DNA of 35,983 nucleotides from Candidatus Omnitrophota bacterium. GTDB lineage: Bacteria; Omnitrophota; Gorgyraeia; B26-G9. The DNA lies in the NCBI GenBank assembly GCA_023136735.1, contig JAGLQQ010000056.1, positions 1 to 35,983 of the forward strand, given 5' to 3'. The notes under the pieces were generated by a model. It saw only the letters and a program-made list of their open reading frames with translations, was not told the origin of the DNA and did not search any database. Of the stretch, positions 25,101-32,439 are shown in pieces (the first letter of the stretch is position 1; each line of letters begins with the position of its first letter). The position numbers were made by a program, and so were the translations under genes.

Positions 25101-26326
25101 AAAGGAAGCAGGTGGTTAAAAGTGCAAAAAATATAGATGAGCGTTTAAGAACAAAGGATAAGAATAAGATAAAAGTTCTTGGTTTTGAGCAATTTGTTCG
25201 CAGGGTTAGTAATACGGATGCAAAAAGAGCTAAATATGATAAGGATATTCTCTCTGACATGCCTTGTTATATCGGTTGGCTGTTTGCAAGGATACTTGCT
25301 GATGGCAATGTGAACTTTTGTCTTAAGGCGCATAGGATTCCTGTGGGTAATGTCTATGCGAATAGCTTTCTTGACATATGGAATAATAGGAAACAGCAGG
25401 AATTTAGAAAACGGGCCTTGTGCGCATCAAAAGATGATGTATTCTTCTCTTTTATAGGTAATGATCCTAATGCTTTGGTAGGATGTTATAAAAGTTGTGA
25501 TGACCTGGCTCGCAATGTACATATGCATAAAAAAATCCAGTCTTTAAGTGCTATCGAAATATATTTTCTCAGAGTACTTTTATTTTGTATGAAAATTAAA
25601 AGATGTTTTAAAGATAAAAAAATAAAGCAGACTTTGCGTTCACATGTGCAGTGGAAAACAAAACAGGCGCAAGGTAAAATAGCTCAGGGTAAGCTGCATG
25701 TCGAAATGCATGAGGGGGGTGTGAAACTTTTTTGGAATAAACAGGAATTAACACAGGGGGTTGGATTGAATTCATCTGTTTGTATTTTTGGCCTTTGGTA
25801 TGATTCTTCAAAAGCAATATGGGAGGTGACTAAGCATAGCGATGATGAACTGATTATTAAAAACAACTGGCGCAATATTCCCATAGCTCAGGAATGGCGC
25901 ATTAAGTTTGATGGCCAAAATTTATTATTGTGGCAGATTAGTATGAGTGTTGACTCAAAAATTGAAATAGAGGAGAGTAAAGCGAGTATTATGCTTTCTC
26001 TTGAATATGCCAAATGGAATACAAATGAAGAACGTGGTAAATTCTCGGCAGTTATGTCCTGGAAAGAGGTTAATATAAAAAATTTGCAAGTTAAACAGGT
26101 TGGTGTGCAATGCGTAAAGAATAACGGACACATAATGCCTGATATAAGTTTTGATTTTACTTGCACACCGGGAGGAGTAAAGCCGCAGGTCCAAAATTCC
26201 GATAAGATCATAAATGCCAGGGTGATATCCGCACTGTGTACTGAACAAAATGGTGGTAAGGTTTTCTTGCCTGGCAGCTATGAATGTTTTTCTACGAAAA
26301 TCAATATAGGGGATAATGATGATTAA
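22142..26326 (+). CDS. Double radical SAM protein: B12-binding-type half and SPASM half, each followed by a module
   Basis: 1394 aa. Residues 1-190 resemble a cobalamin-binding Rossmann domain (KILLVNLPW at the start, GPDVHIARVDF, then YVLYGEYE). The first radical SAM cysteines are C216, C220 and C223 (CPYKCSFC). Module A spans about 514-722. The second radical SAM cysteines are C792, C796 and C799 (CNNDCIGC) with glycine motif FAGGGEP, followed by SPASM-like cysteines (PCYIGW, NFCLKA, CYKSC). Module B spans about 1183-1394. The modules are the same as in Wzt. The first half suggests a cobalamin-dependent radical SAM enzyme such as a methylase or ring rearranger, the second an oxidising or epimerising one; both are guesses. 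AAGGTG precedes the ATG. Its stop overlaps the next gene. Confidence 0.85.
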   Translation: MKILLVNLPWKSGSRWGVRAGSRWPHIKDQTEENYLSFPFYLAYAVALLKKHGFDAHIIDAIAQKTSYDSFYKEIISLKPDLLVVETSTVTLNHDIRFLSRFNGDFQIALCGPDVHIARVDFLNKNKNIDYVLYGEYEATLLELTQKLKNNQALDALNGLLHRQGGKAIKNPPRELIEDLDWLPWPERKLLLIKKYNDAPGDIPLPCASMWASRGCPYKCSFCLWPQVMYGGNSYRVRSVKNVVDEMEYLVNDLGFKSVYFDDDTWNIGRKRMLDFCQELKHRDLQIPWAIMARAELMDEALLEVMRDAGLFAVKYGIESSSQKILDDTGKGLNLKKAEEIIKYTKYLGIRTHLTFTFGLIGETRETIKNTIDYALLLNPTSVQFSLATPFPGTKFYKQMDEKGYLLTKDLEKFDGNHSSVIRTEKLTAKQLENAKKQAYARWHEHYQIKRKKLAFEQKPLRAKLKSSLVEKGVLKTVMKVLRFFIKNIFFIPGRIRNFLSKNLWIIEEVILNGSIKIKFGEGQVRLFWKDREISKGVGLTTSFYYGERWYDSSQANWKLEKESANAITVKLNWDEVPVRQYWKISVNSDHDIHWTTEMDVKRAVQLLEYKSGIMLQPEFDMWKDDLGVGKFPQLQDWEEIELYNSKSKVLTALQSGSEQGNRFPVVELSLLGQMGKNTYPQIQNTDLKTKARIIQMRCLKIEQFAPGKYGYFDLKLKLKESPAQQTLSAYKSKVPLKFFKNQLKNQGLLEVLKKMRPKKIAGHYLDILGVLDGSHAYKGPFCVQIDLTNDCNNDCIGCWCNSPLLKDKKISDNIKGQTLPLEVVKKTIDQLHAMGTKEIYFAGGGEPFMHPNIMDILEHVKSKELRVYINTNFTLVNEDIVKRLVDLKVDNLVISVWAGEPDTYVKTHPNKSPEMFFQIKGMLKLLNSMKKDLPHTNIYNVISNVNYDELELMVDFAIDTGSNSLEFTVIDTIPKATDSLILTDVQRKQVVKSAKNIDERLRTKDKNKIKVLGFEQFVRRVSNTDAKRAKYDKDILSDMPCYIGWLFARILADGNVNFCLKAHRIPVGNVYANSFLDIWNNRKQQEFRKRALCASKDDVFFSFIGNDPNALVGCYKSCDDLARNVHMHKKIQSLSAIEIYFLRVLLFCMKIKRCFKDKKIKQTLRSHVQWKTKQAQGKIAQGKLHVEMHEGGVKLFWNKQELTQGVGLNSSVCIFGLWYDSSKAIWEVTKHSDDELIIKNNWRNIPIAQEWRIKFDGQNLLLWQISMSVDSKIEIEESKASIMLSLEYAKWNTNEERGKFSAVMSWKEVNIKNLQVKQVGVQCVKNNGHIMPDISFDFTCTPGGVKPQVQNSDKIINARVISALCTEQNGGKVFLPGSYECFSTKINIGDNDD
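23681..26323 (+). repeat. Two protein modules in the 1394-aa double radical SAM protein
   Basis: Module A is at about 23681-24307 and module B at about 25688-26323, separated by the second radical SAM domain. Both match the consensus closely: QVRLFWKDREIS / GVKLFWNKQELT, then G-V-G-L, R/L-WYDSS and x-A-x-W. Both also keep PQ-x-QN-x-D followed by AR-x-I near the end. Confidence 0.82.
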
Positions 26327-27959
26327 GATAGCGCTGATAAATTGTCCTCCATGGGGTGTGGTTATGCCTCCTTTGGGGATTGCCTATATTTCCGCTTATC
26401 TTAAGTCAAAAGGAAAAGAGATAGATATCCTTGATTTGAACTTGGATTTATATAGAAAAGCTAATGCTGAGCAAAGGCTTTTTTGGGATCTGGATACGAT
26501 TAATAAAATACCTCCTGTTGAGATAGCAAAAAGGCTGTATGAGCATTTCAATAAAGAAATTGATCTTTTTATTGATCAATTAAGCAGGTTTTCTATTGTG
26601 GGGTTTTCTGCCAACAACTTAATAAGCACTACCTTTGCCGGCATAGTTTCCGGACTCATCAAATTGAAATATCCTGAAAAAATTATAGTTTTAGGCGGGC
26701 CGGGATGTTTTCATAGCTGGGATCGTAATTCGGTGCCTAAGGATGCGGTTGATTTTTTTGTTATCGGTGAGGGGGAGGAAGTTTTTGAGCAATTTATAGA
26801 TTATTTTTCTTATACCGAGAATCCATCCATTAGAGAACTTAAAATCCCCGGTCTGCTGCATAATAACGCAGTAAGAAAGCAAAAATTTTATCCCGCTGTT
26901 TTCGTGAAAGACTTAGATTCGATACCTTCCCCTGATTTTAAGAAATTCGATTTAACGCAATATAATTATGGACAGAAGTATCGCCCATTGCCTATGTTGA
27001 TGAGTAGAGGATGCATTAACAGATGTAGTTATTGCATAGACTGGTATATGTGCTCAAATTTCCGGGTGAGGAAGCCGGAGAATATAATGTCTGAGATTGA
27101 ACATCATACAAAGGTCTATGGAATAACCCATGTTGAGTTTAATGATTTGCTTTGTAATGGTAATCTTGTTCATCTTGAGAAATTCTGCGATCTGCTTATT
27201 AGTTCTGACTGTGATATAAGATGGATTAGCTATGCCGCAATAAGAAAAAATATGAGTGATGAATTGCTTAAGAAAATCAAAAAATCAGGATGCAATTCGC
27301 TTTGCTATGGAATAGAAAGCGGTTCTGATGAGATCCTAAAGCGCATGAATAAACATTACACCAGCGCCGATGCGTCCGATTTGATAAGAAGGACATATGT
27401 TGAGGGTATAGAAGTTCGGATGAATATAATAGTAGGATTTCCTGGAGAGACTGAGTCTGATTTTGAGCAAACACTTGATTTCGTGCGCCAAAATAAAAAA
27501 TACATCACTCAGGTAACAAATGTTTCCTCATTTGTTCTTATGCCTGGTTCTGATTTAGCTATTTATCCTCAGCGCTTCGGCATAAAATATTTGGATATTA
27601 CTGATCCTGGGAGTTGGACGGATGCTTTAGGCCTTAGCCAGGATATCCGTAATGCCAGAGTATCGCGTACTTGTGAACTGTTGGAAACTCTTAAGATCAG
27701 GAATCTCATAGTTAATTATCAAAAGAAAACCCGCGAAATTAAAAAAACTACTAATAAGAAACCTGCTTGCCGTGAGATTAGCACTAATCATCCTGGTGTG
27801 ACTCAGCTAGTAGAACATGTGAATTGCTTTAAGCCAGTGAATAAAACGCTTTTCAAAAAAATATTACTTTTATTCCTATTCGGTTTTTCTCTAATAATGG
27901 ATTTATATTTGTTAGTTTTAAAGAGAGTAAGGGGTTCAATAATCTTTCCAGGAAGCTGA
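26316..27959 (+). CDS. B12-binding-type radical SAM protein with a C-terminal membrane segment
   Basis: 547 aa if read from the first ATG. The N-terminal 180 residues look like the cobalamin-binding domain of BchE/HpnP-type enzymes: IALINCPPWG, MPPLGIAYISAYLKSKG, VLGGPGC, FFVIGEGEEVFE. The radical SAM cysteines are C233, C237 and C240 (CINRCSYC). The middle has the YGIESGS and GFPGETESDFEQT stretches typical of this group. Near the C-terminus a hydrophobic segment (ILLLFLFGFSLIMDLYLLVL) suggests membrane attachment, which would suit a lipid-linked substrate. Two ATGs in a row exist (26316 and 26319); AGGGGA at 26308-26313 is better spaced for the second. The start overlaps the previous stop. 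The substrate is unknown. Confidence 0.82.
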   Translation: MMIKIALINCPPWGVVMPPLGIAYISAYLKSKGKEIDILDLNLDLYRKANAEQRLFWDLDTINKIPPVEIAKRLYEHFNKEIDLFIDQLSRFSIVGFSANNLISTTFAGIVSGLIKLKYPEKIIVLGGPGCFHSWDRNSVPKDAVDFFVIGEGEEVFEQFIDYFSYTENPSIRELKIPGLLHNNAVRKQKFYPAVFVKDLDSIPSPDFKKFDLTQYNYGQKYRPLPMLMSRGCINRCSYCIDWYMCSNFRVRKPENIMSEIEHHTKVYGITHVEFNDLLCNGNLVHLEKFCDLLISSDCDIRWISYAAIRKNMSDELLKKIKKSGCNSLCYGIESGSDEILKRMNKHYTSADASDLIRRTYVEGIEVRMNIIVGFPGETESDFEQTLDFVRQNKKYITQVTNVSSFVLMPGSDLAIYPQRFGIKYLDITDPGSWTDALGLSQDIRNARVSRTCELLETLKIRNLIVNYQKKTREIKKTTNKKPACREISTNHPGVTQLVEHVNCFKPVNKTLFKKILLLFLFGFSLIMDLYLLVLKRVRGSIIFPGS

Positions 27960-27963
27960 AAAA

Positions 27964-28048
27964 ACAGCTCATAGCTTAGCATGAAAAGCATGCTAGCTCG
28001 TAGCTGATGGCTGATAGCATAAAGCATGAAACCGAAGGACGATGGACG
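27964..28048. repeat. Degenerate 7-bp periodic tract after the radical SAM block
   Basis: From 27964 the sequence can be read as heptamers of the type NNAGCTN / NNAGCAN (ACAGCTC, ATAGCTT, AAAGCAT, and after a one-base slip at 27992 CTAGCTC, GTAGCTG, ATGGCTG, ATAGCAT, AAAGCAT). Next come AAGGACG and ATGGACG at 28035-28048. The words change but the 7-bp spacing persists. There is no gene here. Confidence 0.5.
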
Positions 28049-28089
28049 ACCGCTGCGCTAGGATGAGGGACGCAAATCAAGTAAAAATT

Positions 28090-28408
28090 GGTTCTTTCTT
28101 AAATAAGTTGAACTTTGTGAAAGATGCTGGAAAAATTTTTAAGCGCATTCACAAATTTAGGTAAATCTACGTTATGTTTTTGGGTACCATTGACATCATT
28201 GACATCATTGATGTCAATGGCGCGAGGACTGTCTGAGCTTCTCCTGGCGATAAGCCGAGAGGCGAGTTCCACAGCGCCAAAAACATGGCATGGATTTTCC
28301 GATCCCGCTGTTCTTTTGCGGGAAAATTGGTGCTGAGTGTAAAATTTATCCATCATCTTGTCACCTTATCACTTATATAATTTTTATCAACTTATTTACG
28401 AAAGAACC
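28090..28408. mobile_element. 319-bp element with 22-bp terminal inverted repeats (MITE-like)
   Basis: The left end (28090-28111) starts GGTTCTTTC and ends AAATAAGTTGA. The right end (28387-28408) is its reverse complement with a single mismatch (T versus G at position 10). TAAAAA is found at 28082-28087 and again at 28409-28414, a possible target duplication, but the surroundings are rich in TAAAAAG words so this may be chance. Inside are a perfect inverted repeat CATTGACATCA/TGATGTCAATG around 28198-28219, a doubled 9-bp word TGACATCAT, and an 85-codon minus-strand frame. No transposase is visible, so it would have to be moved in trans. A related palindrome lies at 3432-3464. Confidence 0.6.
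28099..28356 (-). CDS. Doubtful 85-aa ORF filling the inverted-repeat element
   Basis: The frame runs almost from one inverted repeat to the other and ends inside the left one. AAGGTG stands five bases before its ATG on the minus strand, a fair ribosome binding site. The protein has no motif I know; in the middle the 9-bp repeat gives the repetitive residues DINDVNDVN. All other genes here are on the plus strand. It may be only an open stretch of a non-coding element. Confidence 0.2.
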   Translation of the reverse strand: MMDKFYTQHQFSRKRTAGSENPCHVFGAVELASRLIARRSSDSPRAIDINDVNDVNGTQKHNVDLPKFVNALKNFSSIFHKVQLI

Positions 28409-28443
28409 TAAAAAGTAAGAAGGTAAAAGTAAAAAGTAGGAAT
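28409..28443. repeat. Degenerate 7-bp periodic tract to the right of the element
   Basis: Five heptamers in a row: TAAAAAG, TAAGAAG, GTAAAAG, TAAAAAG, TAGGAAT. Similar words return near 28486-28500 and 28545-28560, just before the ribosome binding site of the GT4 gene. The remainder of 28444-28565 holds no gene that I can see. Confidence 0.6.
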
Positions 28444-28565
28444 ACGTTGTCGAAAAAATAAATTAACCGCAGAAGAACGCAGTTACAAGTAAAAAGTACC
28501 CCTTCGCCTCTGCTCAGGGTCCGGTGTGAAAACTAGGGAAAAGGTAAAAGTAAAAAGGAAGGTGC

Positions 28566-29723
28566 ATGAAAATATTAATGGTACACCCACATGATTTGTT
28601 TTCGAGGCAAGAGCCCTGGACTACGCGAATAAAAAATATTGCGGCTGAATTCAGGTTAAAAAATCATAGTGTTAAAGTTGTATATTTCCCTCTTGTTTAC
28701 CGTAAAGGCAATAAAAGATTTTACAAGGGCGGTATAGAATTTATACCTTTATCAAGACAGGTAGGCGAGGGGAATTTTTTAAAAAATATTCGATTTTTCA
28801 TCAAAGAAAGTAAATGGGCGGATATAATTCATTTTCAAAAATGCTTTCACTATGCTGCAATGCCAGCACTGATAGGAGGGTTTCTAAATAAAAAACCAAT
28901 GCATTATGACTGGGATGATTGGGAAATAAAAATATTCCATTATTGCGCTAAACAGCCAAGGCTTGTCGGAATATTTCTTCAGGTATTGGAAAGGTTTATG
29001 CCCTTACTCTGCGATACTGTGTCTGTGTCGAGTTTTAGATTAAAACAGGAATGTCAGCGTTATGGAGTAAAGGAAAACCGTATTTTTATGGCACCTGTGG
29101 GAGCTGATCTTGCGCTATTTCATCCTCAGATTTCCTCTGTTAGAATAAGAGAACGCTATAATATAGAAACACCGATTATAAGCTATATCGGACAGCTGCA
29201 TGGCGGACAGTACGCGGAGCAATTTATAAAGGCGGCAAAAATAGTGCTCAACAGTGTAAATGACCTTACGTTTATGATCGTCGGGGGAGGATATCGCCTT
29301 AATGAGCTGAGGACTTTGGCGAGTGCTTTGGAAATAGAGGAAAATATTATCTTTACAGATTCTGTTTCGCATAAAGAGGTTCCTTTATTTATGGCTGCTG
29401 CGGATATTGCGATTGCCTGTTTTGAAGACAATGATATTACCCGTTGTAAAAGCCCGCTTAAAATAGCCGAATATATGGCTTGCGGAAAGCCTATTGTAGC
29501 CAGCAATGTTGGAGAGGTGAAAAATATGCTTGGCGGAGTGGGTGTTATGACAGAGCCTGATAATCCAGAGGACTTAGCACGGGGAATAATTAAACTGCTT
29601 GAAGATGAGCCTCTGAGAAAACGTTTATCTCAAAAGGCACGTGATAGGGCTGAAGTAATATACAATTGGAGAAATACATCGGATAATTTATTAAGAGCAT
29701 ATAGTGTTGCTTTAGAACAATAA
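28566..29723 (+). CDS. GT4-family glycosyltransferase
   Basis: 385 aa with the two-domain GT-B layout. The N-terminal half begins MKILMVHPHDLFSRQEPWTTRI; the C-terminal half begins PIISYIGQLHGGQYAEQFI and contains the donor-binding stretch SPLKIAEYMACGKPIVAS followed by VGEVKNML. Such retaining enzymes add a sugar from a nucleotide-sugar to a growing glycan on the cytoplasmic side. GGAAGGTG stands just before the ATG, so this start is good. The gene opens the second part of the cluster after the 600-base spacer. Neither donor nor acceptor can be read from the sequence. Confidence 0.87.
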   Translation: MKILMVHPHDLFSRQEPWTTRIKNIAAEFRLKNHSVKVVYFPLVYRKGNKRFYKGGIEFIPLSRQVGEGNFLKNIRFFIKESKWADIIHFQKCFHYAAMPALIGGFLNKKPMHYDWDDWEIKIFHYCAKQPRLVGIFLQVLERFMPLLCDTVSVSSFRLKQECQRYGVKENRIFMAPVGADLALFHPQISSVRIRERYNIETPIISYIGQLHGGQYAEQFIKAAKIVLNSVNDLTFMIVGGGYRLNELRTLASALEIEENIIFTDSVSHKEVPLFMAAADIAIACFEDNDITRCKSPLKIAEYMACGKPIVASNVGEVKNMLGGVGVMTEPDNPEDLARGIIKLLEDEPLRKRLSQKARDRAEVIYNWRNTSDNLLRAYSVALEQ

Positions 29724-29792
29724 AAAAACAATAGAAAGTATTAAGGTTCACCTGATTTTATAGTTTTAAATAGCATGAGGGGTATAAATAAT

Positions 29793-30725
29793 ATGAGATT
29801 ATCAATAGTAATACCAGTTTTCAATGAACAAGGCAGCTTGAATGCCTTACATAAAAAGCTTAGTTCTGTTTTAGAGAAGATGGATATGTCCTATGAAGTT
29901 ATTTTTATTGATGACGCTAGCACTGATCAGAGTTCCGCTATTTTAAATGAAATTAAAAAGCAAGATGGCAAAGTCAAAATAATTACATTGATTAGAAATT
30001 ATGGTCAAACTCAGGCGATTTCCGCTGGAGTTGATGAGGCCCTTGGTGAAATAATTGTTACTATGGATGCCGATCTCCAAAATGATCCTGCTGATATTCC
30101 CAGGATTCTGGCTAAGTTAGATGAGGGTTATGACGTTGTAAGCGGCTGGCGTAAAAAGAGAAAAGATGGTTTATGGCTGAGAAAAATTCCTTCGAATATG
30201 GCAAATTTAATAAGTGTCTGGATTACAGGAGTAAAGATTCATGATTTGGGATGCGCGTTAAAGGCCTACAGATACCGGGTTTTGAAGAATATTGAGTTTC
30301 ACGGTGAAATTCATAGATTGCTTCCTTTGTATGCCGCTATTCAGGGGGCTAAAATAACAGAAATATCGGTTAAACATCAGAAAAGAAAATATGGTAAGTC
30401 TAAATATGGGATTTCACGTTTGTTTAAGGTTATTCTTGATTTGTTTGCGGTAATGTTTATGTGGAAATTTCTTCCCAAGCCTATTTATGCTTTTGGAGGG
30501 ATAGGATTGGCTTCAGTAAGTTTTTCCGGGGCTATTGGATTGTTTATAATTTTTAGAAAAATATTTTTAGCAGGTGTTTGGGTAAGTCCACTTCTGTTTA
30601 TTTTTGTTATTTTCTTCTTGATAGGAATTCAGTTTATGCTTATGGGAATTATTGCTGAATTTATCTTGAGGCTTTATTGCGGAGTGAAGGATATTAAGAG
30701 ATATAAAGTAAAACATAAGGAGTAG
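29793..30725 (+). CDS. GT2-family glycosyltransferase with two C-terminal membrane segments (GtrB/DPM-like)
   Basis: 310 aa. The catalytic GT-A domain shows IVIPVFNEQGSL, FIDDASTDQS, and the DADLQNDP metal-binding motif. A QKRKYGKSKYGISRL stretch and two membrane helices follow (about residues 225-290). This is the layout of GtrB/DPMS-like enzymes that make polyprenyl-phosphate sugars on the cytoplasmic side. Its product would be a donor for GT-C enzymes such as the one encoded from 33180, so the two may work as a pair. I chose the ATG at 29793 because GAGGGG is ten bases upstream; the ATG at 29775 has no such site and would put extra residues before the conserved RLSIVIPVFNE. Confidence 0.87.
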   Translation: MRLSIVIPVFNEQGSLNALHKKLSSVLEKMDMSYEVIFIDDASTDQSSAILNEIKKQDGKVKIITLIRNYGQTQAISAGVDEALGEIIVTMDADLQNDPADIPRILAKLDEGYDVVSGWRKKRKDGLWLRKIPSNMANLISVWITGVKIHDLGCALKAYRYRVLKNIEFHGEIHRLLPLYAAIQGAKITEISVKHQKRKYGKSKYGISRLFKVILDLFAVMFMWKFLPKPIYAFGGIGLASVSFSGAIGLFIIFRKIFLAGVWVSPLLFIFVIFFLIGIQFMLMGIIAEFILRLYCGVKDIKRYKVKHKE

Positions 30726-30735
30726 AATTTTTTAA

Positions 30736-32439
30736 GTGAAAATATTGGGAATTTGTGATAGTCAGGATGCAGGAGCGGTACTATTAGCTACTGAGAGTAA
30801 CGAGTTAACTGCTGTAAATGAGGAGAGGATCTCGCGAGTTAAATTAGCGGGAGGATTTCCTCTGGGCTCTATTAAAGAAGTACTGAGATTGAAAAATACC
30901 AAACCCGAAGAAGTGGGGTTGGTTGCGGTTGCTTCACATATGACGCCATCATTTATTTTTAGAGGTTTGAGTCTTTTACATCGAAAATTAAAGCAAGAGA
31001 ACAAGCAGTTTAGTTTATTGCTGTCTTTATATATTCTTTATCAAGTTATTGCTAAATGCAGTATATTATTGGAGTTTATTGATTCAAGGTTATCCTCCTT
31101 AATTATACAGAGAAAGTTAAAGAAAATTGGCATAAAGGCTGACTTATGTATGGTCGAACACCATCATGCGCACGCGTTTGCTGCTTATGTTACTTCCGGC
31201 ATGGAAAAGTCACTAGTATTTACGATTGATGGATTAGGGGACGGAGTATCTTTCAGCGTGAATATTGGCGAAAATGGCAGCCTTAGGCGTATATATGAGG
31301 GGAAAGCTCTGAATGACATAACGCTTTACTACTCAAGACTAACGGAGTTTCTTGGATTTACTCCGATAAGGGATGAAGGAAAGGTCATGGGGCTTGCTGC
31401 CTATTCCGATGATCAGAGTGTATTAAATGAAGCCCAAAAATTACTGCGCAGTCACAACGGAAGATTCAAAAGAAGAAATATTTTTTATTCTTTTTCAAAA
31501 GACAAAAAAATTTTTCAAAAACTTAGATTAAAGCCTCGAGAAGATATTGCAGCTTCTTTTCAGACCCATGCTGAGAATACGATCTGTGATATTGTACGCT
31601 ATTGGGTGAATAGAACAGGGATTAGGGAGGTAGCACTTGGCGGGGGCTTTTTTGCAAACATTAAAGTCAACCAGCGAATTGCCCAGATGAATGAGGTCTC
31701 CAGTGTCTATGTTTATCCGCATATGGGAGATGGGGGATTGGCTTTGGGAGCTGTTTATGCTTTGTCTAAAACACAACCTTTCAAATTCAAGGATCTCTTC
31801 CTGGGAACTGCTTATTCCGATGAGCAGATTCAAAAAATTTTAAATAAATATGGTTTGCAATATAAAAGGATCAATAATATTGAACAGAAGATTGCTTTTT
31901 TATTGAGTGAGGGCAAAATAGTGGCGCGTTTTAACGGCGCTATGGAATATGGGCCGCGTGCTTTGGGGAACCGTTCTATCCTTGCTCAGGCAACGGATCC
32001 TGGGATTCAGGAGCAACTAAACAAAAAGTTAGGTAGAGATACTTTTATGCCTTTTGCTCCTGCAATGTTGATTGAAAATAAAAATGATTGCTGCGTAGGA
32101 GCGGCTAAGGCGTCTTATTCAGCGGTATTTATGAATATAAGTTTTCCCTGTACAGACTATTTTAAAAAATTATGTCCTGCCGCAGTTCACAGGGATGGAA
32201 CTACTCGGCCGCAGTTTGTTTCTATGGAAAGTAACTTAGGTTTTTATAAGATTTTAAGTGAATACAATGAGCTTACTGGGATTCCGGCATTAATTAACAC
32301 AAGCTTTAATATTCATGAAGAGCCAATAGTGAGAACGCCAGAGGATGCAGTACATGCTTTTAAAACGGGCAATCTGGATTATTTGGCAATCAATAATTTT
32401 CTATTAAAAGGAGGCTCTAATGAAAAAGGAAAAGCGTAA
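30736..32439 (+). CDS. NodU/CmcH-type carbamoyltransferase
   Basis: 567 aa, the usual length. The N-terminal Kae1-like domain begins MKILGICDSQDAG and has the metal-binding HHHAHA (142-147), then FTIDGLGDG and GGGFFANIKVNQRI. The C-terminal domain has YGPRALGNRS (405-414), FMPFAPAML and INTSFNIHEEP. The family uses carbamoyl phosphate and ATP to carbamoylate a hydroxyl, often on a sugar. Here it would decorate the cluster's glycan (inference). One oddity: the first motif, often HD-x-SAA in the family, reads SQDAGAV, without the His. It starts with GTG; AAGGAG ends about 13 bases before it, a long spacing, but the N-terminal residues fit the family. It overlaps the next gene by 20 bases. Confidence 0.86.
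   Translation: MKILGICDSQDAGAVLLATESNELTAVNEERISRVKLAGGFPLGSIKEVLRLKNTKPEEVGLVAVASHMTPSFIFRGLSLLHRKLKQENKQFSLLLSLYILYQVIAKCSILLEFIDSRLSSLIIQRKLKKIGIKADLCMVEHHHAHAFAAYVTSGMEKSLVFTIDGLGDGVSFSVNIGENGSLRRIYEGKALNDITLYYSRLTEFLGFTPIRDEGKVMGLAAYSDDQSVLNEAQKLLRSHNGRFKRRNIFYSFSKDKKIFQKLRLKPREDIAASFQTHAENTICDIVRYWVNRTGIREVALGGGFFANIKVNQRIAQMNEVSSVYVYPHMGDGGLALGAVYALSKTQPFKFKDLFLGTAYSDEQIQKILNKYGLQYKRINNIEQKIAFLLSEGKIVARFNGAMEYGPRALGNRSILAQATDPGIQEQLNKKLGRDTFMPFAPAMLIENKNDCCVGAAKASYSAVFMNISFPCTDYFKKLCPAAVHRDGTTRPQFVSMESNLGFYKILSEYNELTGIPALINTSFNIHEEPIVRTPEDAVHAFKTGNLDYLAINNFLLKGGSNEKGKA

Noticed and set aside
28124..28336. 70-codon + strand frame inside the inverted-repeat element
   Set aside because: It has no ribosome binding site and lies opposite the slightly better minus-strand frame; it is probably a by-product of the palindromic content.
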